Shown: positions 26,120 to 34,727, counted from the stretch's first letter. The stretch is 64,000 bases of DNA from Mycobacterium sp. Aquia_213 (GCF_026625985.1 NZ_CP113116.1:4898001-4962000); one strand, 5' to 3'. Notes: generated by a model not told the origin, from the letters alone. Made by a program: numbers and translations.

Positions 26120-26215
26120 GTGGCGGGCGGGGCTCGAACCCGCGACCAACGGACTATCAGTCCTCAGAATCACGGCACCGCTGGTCACGCTAGATCACCA
26201 GTCGCCGCTGCCGCC
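26120..26215 (-). other. tRNA 3'-half-like sequence, possible attachment-site remnant (copy 2)
   Basis: The reverse strand shows a perfect T-arm (GCGGG, TTCGAGC, CCCGC), a CTGATAG segment that fits an Ile(GAT)-type anticodon loop, and further upstream TGGT/ACCA that can pair as a D-like stem. The acceptor pairs only 5 of 7 positions (GCGGCGA with CCGCCAC) and the anticodon stem has only about three Watson-Crick pairs. I therefore call it a degenerate tRNA or att remnant. It may still be called as tRNA-Ile by a scanner, with low score. Confidence 0.42.
26124..26153 (+). repeat. 30-bp direct repeat, right copy
   Basis: Second copy of the repeat at 22401-22430 (29 of 30 identical, same orientation). 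It lies between the pentapeptide-repeat gene and the first cutinase gene, near the right end of the foreign-looking segment. Confidence 0.7.
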
Positions 26216-26258
26216 GGTTATCCACAGCTGGACAGGTTTGGCTGGGTCTCAATTTGGG

Positions 26259-26264
26259 TAAAAT
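26259..26264 (+). promoter_or_regulatory. -10 box (TAAAAT), leaderless promoter of cutinase 1
   Basis: TAAAAT fits the sigma-A -10 consensus TANNNT and ends exactly 6 bases before the GTG start at 26271, so transcription should begin at or next to the start codon. No Shine-Dalgarno sequence is present. The same 6-base spacing recurs at the other two cutinase genes. Confidence 0.6.
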
Positions 26265-26270
26265 TGCCCG

Positions 26271-27188
26271 GTGATTTCACTCCGCATACTTTCCCGTCGG
26301 GCGGGCAGCGTGCGGTTAGCTGGCCGCGTGGTCGGCCTGGCCGCTGCCGCCCTGGTCACCGCCGCGGGCCTGCTCGCCACGCCGAGTGCCCCCGTCGCGC
26401 ATGCCTTCGACTGCCCCGACGTCGAGGTCATCTTTGCCCGTGGCACCAACGAGCCGCCCGGACTGGGCAAGGTCGGGGATGCCTTCGTCGACTCGCTGCG
26501 CCAGCAGACCGGATTGAACATCCTGCCCTACGGGGTGAACTACGCCGCCAGCAAGCTGCAGCTGCACGGTGGTGACGGCGCCAACGACACCATCGACCGC
26601 GTCAAGAAGAGCGTGGAAACCTGCCCGAACACCAAGATCGTGCTCGGCGGCTACTCGCAGGGCGCGTCGGTGATGGACATCGTGGCCGGCGTCCCGATCG
26701 GCGGCATCAGCTGGGGTAGCTCGCTACCGCCGCAGTACGCCAACAACATCTACGCTGTGGCCACCTTCGGTGACGTGGCCGACCGCGCCGGCGGCACGCT
26801 GCCCAGCCAGAGCGCGATGCTGGGCTCCAAGGCCATCGACCTGTGCAACCCCAACGACCCGATCTGCCACGCCGGACCCGGCAACGAGTGGAGCGGGCAC
26901 ACCGAGGGTTACGTCCCCGTCTACACCACCCAGGCGGCGGCGTTCGTCGCATCCAAGCTGACGGGCGGCACCGGCCAGTCGGTGCCCGGCTACGGCCCGT
27001 CGACTCCTGGTGCCGGCCCGCAAACCCCCGGCTACGGCCCGCAGACTCCCGGGCAAGCACCCGGCCCGGTGCCGCAGAGCCCGCAGGCGCCCGGCCCGCT
27101 GACACCGAGCTACGCCCCGCAGACACCCACCCCGCCGGTGCCCGCATCGCCCACGCCACAAACCGACGTGGTTGCCGCGGTCCACTAA
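26271..27188 (+). CDS. Secreted cutinase family hydrolase with proline-rich tail (cut3-like)
   Basis: A 305-residue secreted serine esterase. Signal peptide about 1-45 (RRAGSVRLAGRVVGLAAAALVTAAGLLATPSAPVAHA). The mature cutinase domain starts FDCPDVEVIFARGTNEPPG. The nucleophile is in GGYSQGA, and the acid and histidine are in the DPICHAGPGNEWSGHTEGY region. Residues about 240-305 are a Pro/Gly-rich tail with GYGPxTPG-type repeats, absent from the next two paralogues. It corresponds to the cut3 (Rv3451) position. Mycobacterial cutinase-like proteins hydrolyse lipid esters at the cell surface; the exact substrate is unknown. Confidence 0.9.
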   Translation: MISLRILSRRAGSVRLAGRVVGLAAAALVTAAGLLATPSAPVAHAFDCPDVEVIFARGTNEPPGLGKVGDAFVDSLRQQTGLNILPYGVNYAASKLQLHGGDGANDTIDRVKKSVETCPNTKIVLGGYSQGASVMDIVAGVPIGGISWGSSLPPQYANNIYAVATFGDVADRAGGTLPSQSAMLGSKAIDLCNPNDPICHAGPGNEWSGHTEGYVPVYTTQAAAFVASKLTGGTGQSVPGYGPSTPGAGPQTPGYGPQTPGQAPGPVPQSPQAPGPLTPSYAPQTPTPPVPASPTPQTDVVAAVH

Positions 27189-27206
27189 CACACAGTCAAT
27201 AATCTG

Positions 27207-27212
27207 TACCAT
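27207..27212 (+). promoter_or_regulatory. -10 box (TACCAT), leaderless promoter of cutinase 2
   Basis: TACCAT matches TANNNT and ends 6 bases before the ATG at 27219. The sequence GTACCATCG is also present upstream of the third cutinase. No ribosome-binding site lies between, consistent with a leaderless mRNA. Confidence 0.6.
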
Positions 27213-27218
27213 CGCGGC

Positions 27219-27881
27219 ATGACCTTTGCCGCGAAAAGGCCACGCGCACACCGTTATGCAAGCGTTACCGCCGCCGCATTCCTCGCCGCGACCACAATGC
27301 TGTTGGGGTTTCCGCTGATCCCGCGCGCCTTAGCTGCGTGCCCGGCCGTCGAGGTGGTGTTCGCCCGGGGAACCGACGAGCCGCCCGGCGTCGGGAAAGT
27401 CGGCGGGGCGTTCATCAGCTCGCTGCGCCAGCAGACCCAGCGAAATGTCGGCGCCTACGGAGTCAACTACCCCGCTAACGACGACTTCCTGGCCGCCACC
27501 GACGGCGCGAACGACGCCAGCGCGCACATCCAGCACATGGCCGACAACTGCCCCAACACCAAGCTGGTGCTCGGCGGCTACTCGCAGGGCGCCGCCGTCA
27601 TCGACATCGTCACCGCCGCGCCGCTGCCCGCGCTCGGCTTTCGCGACCCGCTACCGGCCGACGCCGCCGATCACGTCGCCGCCGTCGCCCTGTTCGGGAA
27701 CCCGTCGGGCCGGGCCGGCAATCTGATGACCGCCCTGAGCCCGGATTTCGGCAGCAAGATCATCAACCTGTGCCACACGGGCGACCCGATCTGCTCCGAC
27801 GGCAACTCGTGGCAAGCCCACCTCAGCTACGTGCCCGGATTGACGAATAAGGCCGCGCATTTCGTCGCCGCCAAGATCTAG
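27219..27881 (+). CDS. Secreted cutinase family hydrolase (cut4-like)
   Basis: A 220-residue protein. Signal peptide about 1-40 (SVTAAAFLAATTMLLGFPLIPRALA), then mature CPAVEVVFARGTDEPPGVGKVGGAF. Nucleophile in GGYSQGA; Asp in GDPICSDG; His in WQAHLSYVPG. The two disulfide Cys pairs expected of cutinases are present. It is the second of three tandem copies, 30 bases after the first, with its own promoter. The position matches cut4 (Rv3452). Confidence 0.92.
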   Translation: MTFAAKRPRAHRYASVTAAAFLAATTMLLGFPLIPRALAACPAVEVVFARGTDEPPGVGKVGGAFISSLRQQTQRNVGAYGVNYPANDDFLAATDGANDASAHIQHMADNCPNTKLVLGGYSQGAAVIDIVTAAPLPALGFRDPLPADAADHVAAVALFGNPSGRAGNLMTALSPDFGSKIINLCHTGDPICSDGNSWQAHLSYVPGLTNKAAHFVAAKI

Positions 27882-27953
27882 CGGCACAAAGATCCGGTAA
27901 CACCCAGGTCGCGGAGTGATCACAGCCGTTCACTAACACCGGGCGAAAATGCG

Positions 27954-27959
27954 TACCAT
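27954..27959 (+). promoter_or_regulatory. -10 box (TACCAT), leaderless promoter of cutinase 3
   Basis: The same hexamer and the same 6-base distance to the ATG (27966) as at cutinase 2, within a conserved GTACCATCG context. This suggests duplication of gene plus promoter. Confidence 0.6.
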
Positions 27960-27965
27960 CGGCTC

Positions 27966-28610
27966 ATGGGGGTTAGACGGATTCGCAACGCATTGCTGGC
28001 AACGTTCATGGTCGTCGGTTCCGCGGTGGCTTTGGCTCCGGTGGCCTCGGCGGCACCACCGTGTCCGGGTGCCGAAGTGGTGTTCGCCCGCGGCCGTGAG
28101 GAACCGCCCGGCGCCGGTCTGGTCGGCGACGCGTTCGCCAATTCACTACGCGCCAAGACCCAGCTGCCGGTCGGCGTCTACGGGGTCAACTACCCCGCCG
28201 ACGTCGACCCCGCCAAGGGCGCCAACGACATGAGCACCCATGTCCAGTGGATGGCCAAGCACTGCCCCGACACCCGCGAGGTGCTCGGCGGCTACTCGCT
28301 CGGCGCCGTGTCGGCCGACCTGGTGATCGCGGTGACCCAGCCGTCGTTCGGGTTCAAGAACCCGCTGCCGCCGGGCATCGATCAACACGTCGCGGCGGTC
28401 GCGCTGTTCGGCAACGGCACCCAGCGCGTGCTGGGCCCGGTGCCCGGCTTCAGCCCCGCCTTCGCCGGTAAGACGATCGAGGAGTGCGCGCCCGGCGACC
28501 CGATCTGCAATGGCAACGGCAAGGCGGTCTGGGCGTCGCATCTGCAGCCCTCCTACATCGACTCCGGATTGGTGGATCAGGCCGCCGCGTTCGCCGCTGG
28601 CAAGCTGTAG
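27966..28610 (+). CDS. Secreted cutinase family hydrolase (third tandem copy)
   Basis: A 214-residue protein with signal peptide about 1-30 (LLATFMVVGSAVALAPVASA) and mature start PPCPGAEVVFARGREEPPG. The nucleophile motif is GGYSLGA (Leu instead of Gln after Ser); Asp in GDPICNGNG; His in WASHLQPSY. M. tuberculosis has only two cutinases at this locus as far as I recall, so the third is either an extra duplicate or a lost gene there. It lies upstream of the permease with a gap of about 80 bases. Confidence 0.92.
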   Translation: MGVRRIRNALLATFMVVGSAVALAPVASAAPPCPGAEVVFARGREEPPGAGLVGDAFANSLRAKTQLPVGVYGVNYPADVDPAKGANDMSTHVQWMAKHCPDTREVLGGYSLGAVSADLVIAVTQPSFGFKNPLPPGIDQHVAAVALFGNGTQRVLGPVPGFSPAFAGKTIEECAPGDPICNGNGKAVWASHLQPSYIDSGLVDQAAAFAAGKL

Positions 28611-28687
28611 CCGGAAACCCCAGGCGCCCAGACAATTCCCAGGCGCCTCAAGTGGCGGTTGCCATCGCGCCACCGGACAATGCTGAG

Positions 28688-30322
28688 GTGACGACCACCG
28701 CCGCGACCGACCGTGACACCTCGCCGGCCACCCGGGAGACGCTCGAGGACTACACGCTGCGCTTCGCCCCGCGCAGTTACCGCCGATGGTCCACCGCGGT
28801 GGTGGGGATCTCCGCGCTCGGCGGCATCGCGTATCTGGCCGACTTCGCGATCGGCGCGAACCTCGGCATCACCTACGGCACCGCAAATGCGTTGTGCGGG
28901 ATCGGGATTTTCGCGGTGGTGATCATCGCGACCGGATTTCCGTTGGCCTACTACGCGGCGCGCTACAACATCGATCTGGATCTGATCACTCGCGGCAGCG
29001 GTTTCGGCTACTACGGCTCCGTGGTGACCAACGTGATCTTTGCGACGTTCACGTTCATCTTCTTCGCGCTCGAAGGCTCGATCATGGCGCAAGGCCTCAA
29101 GCTGGGCCTGCACATTCCGCTGTGGATCGGCTACGCCTGCTCCACCCTGATCATCTTCCCGCTGGTGATCTACGGCATGAAAGTCCTTTCCCAGCTTCAA
29201 CTTTGGACCACGCCGCTGTGGCTGATCCTGATGGTCGCCCCGTTCATCTATCTGGTGACCAGCCATCCCGAGTCGGTCGGCGAGTTCTTCTCCTACACCG
29301 GCAAAGAAGGGCACGGCGGGGTCGACGCCGGCTCGGCGTTGCTGGCCGCGGGCGTATGCCTGGCGCTGATCGCCCAGATCGCCGAGCAGATCGACTATTT
29401 GCGGTTCATGCCGCCGCGCACCCCACAGAACTCCCGCAGCTGGTGGACCTGGGTGCTGTTGGCCGGTCCGGGTTGGGTGTTGTTCGGCGCGATCAAGCAG
29501 ATCGTCGGGCTCTTCCTGGCCGTCTATCTGATCTTCCACCTGGCGGGGTCGCTGTCGATCGCCAATCAGCCCGTGCACCAATTCGACGAGATCTACGCAA
29601 ACTTCATGCCGGACTGGCTGGCGCTGACGCTGGCCGTAATCCTGGTGGTTCTCAGCCAGGTCAAAATCAATGTGACGAACGCGTATTCGGGCTCGCTGGC
29701 CTGGACCAACTCGTTCACCCGCGTCACCAAGCACTACCCCGGCCGCGTCGTCTTTCTCGCCGTGAACCTGACGATCGCGCTGATCCTGATGGAAGCCAAC
29801 ATGTTTGACTTCCTGAACACGATCCTGGGCTTCTACGCCAACTGCGGCATGGCGTGGATCGTGGCGGTGGCCTCCGACATAGTCTTCAACAAGTACCTGC
29901 TGGGCCTCTCACCCAAGGCCCCCGAATTCCGGCGCGGCATGTTGTATCCCGTCAACCCGGTCGGCTTCGGCTCGATGCTGCTGGCCGCGGGGCTGTCGAT
30001 CGCCGCGTTCTTCGGCGGCCTCGGCGAAACGCTACGGCCGTATTCGCCGTTGGTGGCCATCGTTGTCGCGCTGCTGATGCCGCCCATCCTGGCGATCGCG
30101 ACGCGGGGCAAGTACTACCTGCGGCGCACGCACGACGGCATCGAGCTGCCGATGTACGACGAGCACGGCAACCCCGCTGCCGACCAATTGACCTGCCATG
30201 CCTGCAATCACGACTTCGAACGCCCTGACATGCTGGCCTGCGTGGCCCATGCCGCGCACATCTGTTCGCTCTGCGTGTCCACCGACAAGCGGGCCGAACA
30301 CGTGCTGTACGCCCAGCGCTAG
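28688..30322 (+). CDS. NCS1-type purine/cytosine permease with C-terminal cysteine-rich tail
   Basis: About 544 residues from GTG 28688 (GTG 28652 is also possible and would add 12). Roughly a dozen membrane segments span 40-480, with NCS1-like features: GGIAYLADFAIGANLGITYGT, RGSGFGYYGSVVTN and a conserved NAYSGSLAWTNSF. It should import a purine, cytosine or related base by cation symport. After the last helix, a soluble tail has CHAC, then further Cys/His residues and CSLC, a likely zinc-binding ribbon that is unusual for this family. No catabolic genes lie beside it, so the substrate stays open. Confidence 0.78.
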   Translation: MTTTAATDRDTSPATRETLEDYTLRFAPRSYRRWSTAVVGISALGGIAYLADFAIGANLGITYGTANALCGIGIFAVVIIATGFPLAYYAARYNIDLDLITRGSGFGYYGSVVTNVIFATFTFIFFALEGSIMAQGLKLGLHIPLWIGYACSTLIIFPLVIYGMKVLSQLQLWTTPLWLILMVAPFIYLVTSHPESVGEFFSYTGKEGHGGVDAGSALLAAGVCLALIAQIAEQIDYLRFMPPRTPQNSRSWWTWVLLAGPGWVLFGAIKQIVGLFLAVYLIFHLAGSLSIANQPVHQFDEIYANFMPDWLALTLAVILVVLSQVKINVTNAYSGSLAWTNSFTRVTKHYPGRVVFLAVNLTIALILMEANMFDFLNTILGFYANCGMAWIVAVASDIVFNKYLLGLSPKAPEFRRGMLYPVNPVGFGSMLLAAGLSIAAFFGGLGETLRPYSPLVAIVVALLMPPILAIATRGKYYLRRTHDGIELPMYDEHGNPAADQLTCHACNHDFERPDMLACVAHAAHICSLCVSTDKRAEHVLYAQR

Positions 30323-31179
30323 CGGGTGCGCAGATCCCGGGTGATCAGGATGCGCGACGCCAGCTCGTCGTCGGGCGGATAGTCCACCTGCACCAACGTC
30401 AGGCCCTGCGCCGGTGCTGCCGCAAAATCACTGGATCGTGCTGTCGCGCTGAGCAATTCACGACACCATTCTCGGCTGCGCCGATGTTCGCCGACGGCCA
30501 GCAGCGCCCCGACCAGTGAGCGCACCATCTGCCAGCAGAACGCATCGGCGCTCACGTGCGCGGTGATCAGGTCGCTGTCGCGCGACCAGTCCAGGCGCTG
30601 CAGGTCGCGAATCGTGGTGGCGCCGGTTCGATAACGGCAGAAGGCCGCAAAGTCGTTCAGCCCCAGCAGATCTTGTGACGCGGCGCTCATCGCGTCCACG
30701 TCCAGCTCGCGCGGCCAGGCGGTGATGTAGCGCGCCTGCTGCGGCTTGACGCCGTAGGCCGCCGTCGACAACCGGTACTCGTAGTGCCGCCGCAACGCCG
30801 AGAACCGCGCGTCGAAACCCGCTGGGGCGCGGGTAATCCCGATCACCCGAACGTCGGTCGGCAAGAATCGGCTCAGGCGGCGCAGCAGCGGCAGGAATTC
30901 CGGATCGCCGGCGCGCGGCGAACGTGGGTAGGCATTCGGCAGGGCGGCGGCAGGCACATCGACATGGGCCACCTGTCCGGTGGCGTGTACTCCCGTGTCG
31001 GTGCGCCCGGCCGCCCACAGCCGTACCGGCGTGCGGAAAACCGTCGTCAGCGCGTCGTCGATAACACCGGCGACAGTGCGCTGCCCGGCCTGAGTTGCCC
31101 AGCCCGCGAAATCGGTGCCGTCATAGGCGATATCGAGCCTAAGACGGACGTCTTCGCTACTTGTCGGTGGACTCGTCAC
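30319..31179 (-). CDS. truA: tRNA pseudouridine synthase A
   Basis: Makes pseudouridine at positions 38-40 of the anticodon arm of many tRNAs. The catalytic Asp is in AAGRTDTGVHA. The protein begins near VRLRLDIAYDGTDFAGWATQ and ends VDYPPDDELASRILITRDL. I chose GTG 31179 (286 residues), which overlaps the rplQ 3' end by 23 bases; the ATG at 31284 would add an Arg/Pro-rich stretch read antiparallel to nothing conserved and lying entirely inside rplQ. It is the last gene of the alpha operon. The stop overlaps that of the convergent permease. Confidence 0.93.
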   Translation of the reverse strand: MTSPPTSSEDVRLRLDIAYDGTDFAGWATQAGQRTVAGVIDDALTTVFRTPVRLWAAGRTDTGVHATGQVAHVDVPAAALPNAYPRSPRAGDPEFLPLLRRLSRFLPTDVRVIGITRAPAGFDARFSALRRHYEYRLSTAAYGVKPQQARYITAWPRELDVDAMSAASQDLLGLNDFAAFCRYRTGATTIRDLQRLDWSRDSDLITAHVSADAFCWQMVRSLVGALLAVGEHRRSREWCRELLSATARSSDFAAAPAQGLTLVQVDYPPDDELASRILITRDLRTR

Positions 31180-31759
31180 CCTCGCCGGCGGCCTCAGCCT
31201 CGGGCTCCTCGGCCGCTTCGGCCTCGGCAGCAGGCTCAGCCGCTTCGGTCGTCGCCTCTTCCGAGACGGCTTCCTCGGCCGCAACCTCTTCGGCCTCGGC
31301 CTCTTCGGCCGGTGCCGCCGCGGCGGCGGGTGCTTCTGCCTTTTCGGGAGCCTTCTTCGAAGCCTTCACCCGACGCGCACGGTCGGCCTCCGACGTCACG
31401 GTCTTTTCCTGCACCAGCTCGATCACGGCCATCGGGGCGTTGTCGCCCTTACGTGCCTCGACCTTGATGATGCGGGTGTATCCGCCTTCGCGGTCGGCGA
31501 AGAACGGCCCGATCTCCTCGAACAGCTTGTGCACGACGTCCTTGTCGCGGATCTTCTTCAGAACCTCTCGACGGTTGTGCAGCGTGCCCTTTTTCGCGTG
31601 CGTGATCAGCTTCTCCGCGTACGGCCGCAGCGCACGTGCTTTCGGCTCGGTCGTCTTGATCCGGTCGTGCTCGAACAGCGATGTGGCCAGGTTGGCCAGC
31701 AGAGCCTTCTGGTGCGAAGACGACCCGCCGAGGCGAGGGCCCTTGGTGGGCTTGGGCAT
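31157..31759 (-). CDS. rplQ: 50S ribosomal protein L17
   Basis: The core L17 (MPKPTKGPRLGGSSSHQKALLANLATSLFEHDRI to about residue 120) is followed by a long Ala/Glu-rich C-terminal extension ending in GDESTDK, giving 200 residues. Such acidic tails are typical of mycobacterial L17, and this one is slightly longer than in M. tuberculosis. It overlaps truA and lies 59 bases after rpoA in the alpha operon. Confidence 0.97.
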   Translation of the reverse strand: MPKPTKGPRLGGSSSHQKALLANLATSLFEHDRIKTTEPKARALRPYAEKLITHAKKGTLHNRREVLKKIRDKDVVHKLFEEIGPFFADREGGYTRIIKVEARKGDNAPMAVIELVQEKTVTSEADRARRVKASKKAPEKAEAPAAAAAPAEEAEAEEVAAEEAVSEEATTEAAEPAAEAEAAEEPEAEAAGEGDESTDK

Positions 31760-31818
31760 TGCGCTATCTCCTAATTGGGGCCGGCCCCCGTATCAGGTAG
31801 GGCCGGGACGGAATTCTT

Positions 31819-32862
31819 TTAGAGCTGTTCGGTCTCGGCGTAGTCCGCGTCGTCGTAAGCACCCTCGGTGGACCAGGTGCCGGTGGCGACGTCGTAGCCC
31901 GCAACCTCGGACGGGTCGAAGCTCGGCGGGCTGTCCTTGAGCGACAGGCCCAGCTGGTGCAGCTTGACCTTGACCTCGTCGATGGACTTCTGGCCGAAGT
32001 TGCGGATGTCGAGCAGGTCGGATTCGGTGCGACTCACCAGCTCGCCGACGGTGTGCACACCCTCGCGCTTGAGGCAGTTGTAGGACCGCACGGTCAGATC
32101 CAGGTCGTCGATCGGCAGCGCGAACGAGGCGATGTGGTCGGCCTCGGCCGGCGACGGCCCGATCTCGATACCCTCGGCCTCGACGTTGAGTTCGCGTGCC
32201 AGGCCGAACAATTCGACCAGGGTCTTACCCGCCGATGCCAGCGCGTCGCGCGGGGTGATCGAACTCTTGGTCTCGACGTCCAGGATCAGCTTGTCGAAGT
32301 CGGTACGCTGCTCGACACGAGTGGCGTCCACCTTGTAGGTGACCTTGAGCACCGGCGAGTAGATGGAATCGACTGGGATACGGCCGATTTCGGCACCGGA
32401 AGCGCGGTTCTGCACGGCCGGCACGTAACCACGACCACGCTCGACGACGAGCTCGACCTCGAGCTTGCCCTTGTCGTTCAGCGTCGCGATGTGCATACCG
32501 GGGTTGTGCACGGTGACGCCGGCGGGTGGCACGATGTCACCCGCGGTGACCTCACCCGGGCCCTGCTTGCGCAGGTACATGGTGACGGGCTCGTCCTCCT
32601 CGGAGGACACGACCAGACCCTTGAGGTTCAGAATGATGTCGGTGACATCCTCTTTGACGCCGGGCACGGTGGTGAACTCGTGCAGGACGCCGTCGATGCG
32701 AATGCTGGTGACGGCCGCGCCGGGAATCGACGACAGCAGCGTGCGCCGCAGCGAATTGCCAAGGGTGTAACCGAAACCCGGCTCCAGCGGCTCGATGACG
32801 AACTGGGACCGGCTGTCGGTGAGGATTTCCTCGGACAGTGTGGGTCGCTGAGAAATCAGCAT
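31819..32862 (-). CDS. rpoA: RNA polymerase alpha subunit
   Basis: A 347-residue alpha subunit starting MLISQRPTLSEE. The nine codons upstream of this ATG in the same frame are not conserved in the family. The N-terminal dimerisation domain (about 1-230) includes GFGYTLGNSLRRTLLSS. The C-terminal DNA-binding domain (about 255-320) has VGELVSRTESDLLDIRNFGQKSIDEVK. An acidic tail ends in YAETEQL. It is co-transcribed with rpsD upstream and rplQ downstream. Confidence 0.98.
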   Translation of the reverse strand: MLISQRPTLSEEILTDSRSQFVIEPLEPGFGYTLGNSLRRTLLSSIPGAAVTSIRIDGVLHEFTTVPGVKEDVTDIILNLKGLVVSSEEDEPVTMYLRKQGPGEVTAGDIVPPAGVTVHNPGMHIATLNDKGKLEVELVVERGRGYVPAVQNRASGAEIGRIPVDSIYSPVLKVTYKVDATRVEQRTDFDKLILDVETKSSITPRDALASAGKTLVELFGLARELNVEAEGIEIGPSPAEADHIASFALPIDDLDLTVRSYNCLKREGVHTVGELVSRTESDLLDIRNFGQKSIDEVKVKLHQLGLSLKDSPPSFDPSEVAGYDVATGTWSTEGAYDDADYAETEQL

Positions 32863-32939
32863 GGTGTTTTCTTTTCTCCTTCTCGGCACCCGCTATTTGA
32901 TGCCGTTAGGGTTTTCGAGCCGGCCGGCTCGAAAGTCCG

Positions 32940-33545
32940 TTACTTCGAGTAGTACTCGACGATGAGCTGCTCGGTGAGTGGCACGTCGATCTGTGCGCGC
33001 TCGGGCAGCTGGTGGATCAGGATGCGCTGACGCTCCCCCACCACCTGCAGCCAGCTCGGGATCGGACGGTCGCCCGACGTCTCCCGCGCGATCTGGAACG
33101 GCACGGTGTTCAGCGACCCGTCCCGCACGTCGATGATGTCGTACTGCGACACCCGGTAGCTGGGCACGTTGACGTGCACGCCGTTGACGCTGAAGTGCCC
33201 GTGGCTGACGAGCTGGCGGGCCATCCGGCGGGTGCGCGCCAGCCCGGCGCGGTACACGACGTTGTCCAGCCGGCTCTCGAGGATCTGCAGCAGGTTCTCA
33301 CCGGTCTTGCCGGCGTGCCGGGTGGCCTCTTCGTAGTAGCGGCGGAACTGCTTTTCCATCACGCCGTAGGTGAAGCGGGCCTTCTGCTTCTCCTGCATCT
33401 GCAGCAGGTATTCGCTTTCCTTGATCCGCGCGCGGCCGTGCTGGCCGGGCGGGTAGGGACGCTTCTCGAAGGCCTGGTCGCCACCGACGAGGTCGGTGCG
33501 CAGCCGACGCGACTTGCGCGTCATGGGTCCGGTGTAACGAGCCAT
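32940..33545 (-). CDS. rpsD: 30S ribosomal protein S4
   Basis: A 201-residue S4, beginning MARYTGPMTRKSRRLRTDL. The S4 RNA-binding domain (RLDNVVYRAGLARTRRMARQLVSHGHFSVNG) is at about 90-120. The zinc-ribbon cysteines found in some S4 proteins are absent, as in other mycobacteria. It lies 10 bases downstream of rpsK. Confidence 0.98.
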   Translation of the reverse strand: MARYTGPMTRKSRRLRTDLVGGDQAFEKRPYPPGQHGRARIKESEYLLQMQEKQKARFTYGVMEKQFRRYYEEATRHAGKTGENLLQILESRLDNVVYRAGLARTRRMARQLVSHGHFSVNGVHVNVPSYRVSQYDIIDVRDGSLNTVPFQIARETSGDRPIPSWLQVVGERQRILIHQLPERAQIDVPLTEQLIVEYYSK

Positions 33546-33555
33546 TTCTTTTTAC

Positions 33556-33975
<420 letters not shown>

Positions 33976-33978
33976 GGG

Positions 33979-34353
33979 TTACCTGGCCTTCTTCTTGCCG
34001 GCGATGGTGCGCTTGGGACCCTTGCGGGTACGCGCGTTGGTCTTGGTGCGCTGGCCGCGGACCGGCAGCCCGCGGCGGTGCCGCAGACCCTGGTAGCAGC
34101 CGATCTCGATCTTGCGGCGGATGTCTGCCTGCACCTCGCGGCGCAGGTCACCCTCGACCTTGAGGTTGGCCTCGATGTAATCGCGCAAGTGGGTCAGCTG
34201 GTCGTCGGTGAGGTCCTTGGTGCGCAAGTTCCGGTCGATACCGGTCGCTTCCAAGATCTCGTTGGAGCGGGTTCGGCCCACGCCGAAGATGTACGTCAGC
34301 GCGATCTCCATCCGCTTGTCACGCGGCAGATCGACGCCTACTAGTCGAGCCAT
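33979..34353 (-). CDS. rpsM: 30S ribosomal protein S13
   Basis: A 124-residue S13. It begins MARLVGVDLPRDKRMEIALTYIFGVGRT and ends RTRKGPKRTIAGKKKAR. The helix-two-turn-helix and the basic C-terminal tail that reaches the P site are complete. About 230 bases separate it from rpmJ, a longer gap than usual, with no gene visible in between. Confidence 0.98.
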   Translation of the reverse strand: MARLVGVDLPRDKRMEIALTYIFGVGRTRSNEILEATGIDRNLRTKDLTDDQLTHLRDYIEANLKVEGDLRREVQADIRRKIEIGCYQGLRHRRGLPVRGQRTKTNARTRKGPKRTIAGKKKAR

Positions 34354-34580
34354 AGGTGGCGTTTCCTCTTTTTCTAAGCGAAGGTCTGATCCCAGCCCGT
34401 TCCCGATCTGATCGGGGTCCGGCCTCCGTCCGGACGTGGATGAGCTGGCCCATCTCTATAGATGCCAGCCGCTCATTGGTGCTGGGAGGTCTGCATTCAG
34501 TTGTGGGTGGTACTTGGCCCGGGGATTCAGTGCACTGCGGCGACCCGCTGCCCCCGGCTACGCCGCGCTTGCGATCGCCG

Positions 34581-34694
34581 CTAGCCCTGGCGCTGCTTGT
34601 GGCGTGGATCGGAGCAGATCACCATGACCCGCCCATGCCGACGGATCACCCTGCACTTGTCGCAAATCGGCTTCACGCTGGGGTTGACCTTCAC
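34581..34694 (-). CDS. rpmJ: 50S ribosomal protein L36
   Basis: A 37-residue protein too short for most gene tables. It starts at GTG 34694 and reads [17 protein letters not shown] followed by a His/Arg-rich end closing in HKQRQG. The zinc-binding form is present: Cys11, Cys14, Cys27 and His32. It lies 33 bases downstream of infA. Confidence 0.97.
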
Positions 34695-34727
34695 GGCTTT
34701 TCGATCCTGTTCTCGTCTAGTGGTTGG

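Noticed and set aside
19634..26230. Transposase or integrase in the island
   Set aside because: None was found on either strand in spite of att-like repeats; the element, if mobile once, has lost its recombinase or it lies elsewhere.
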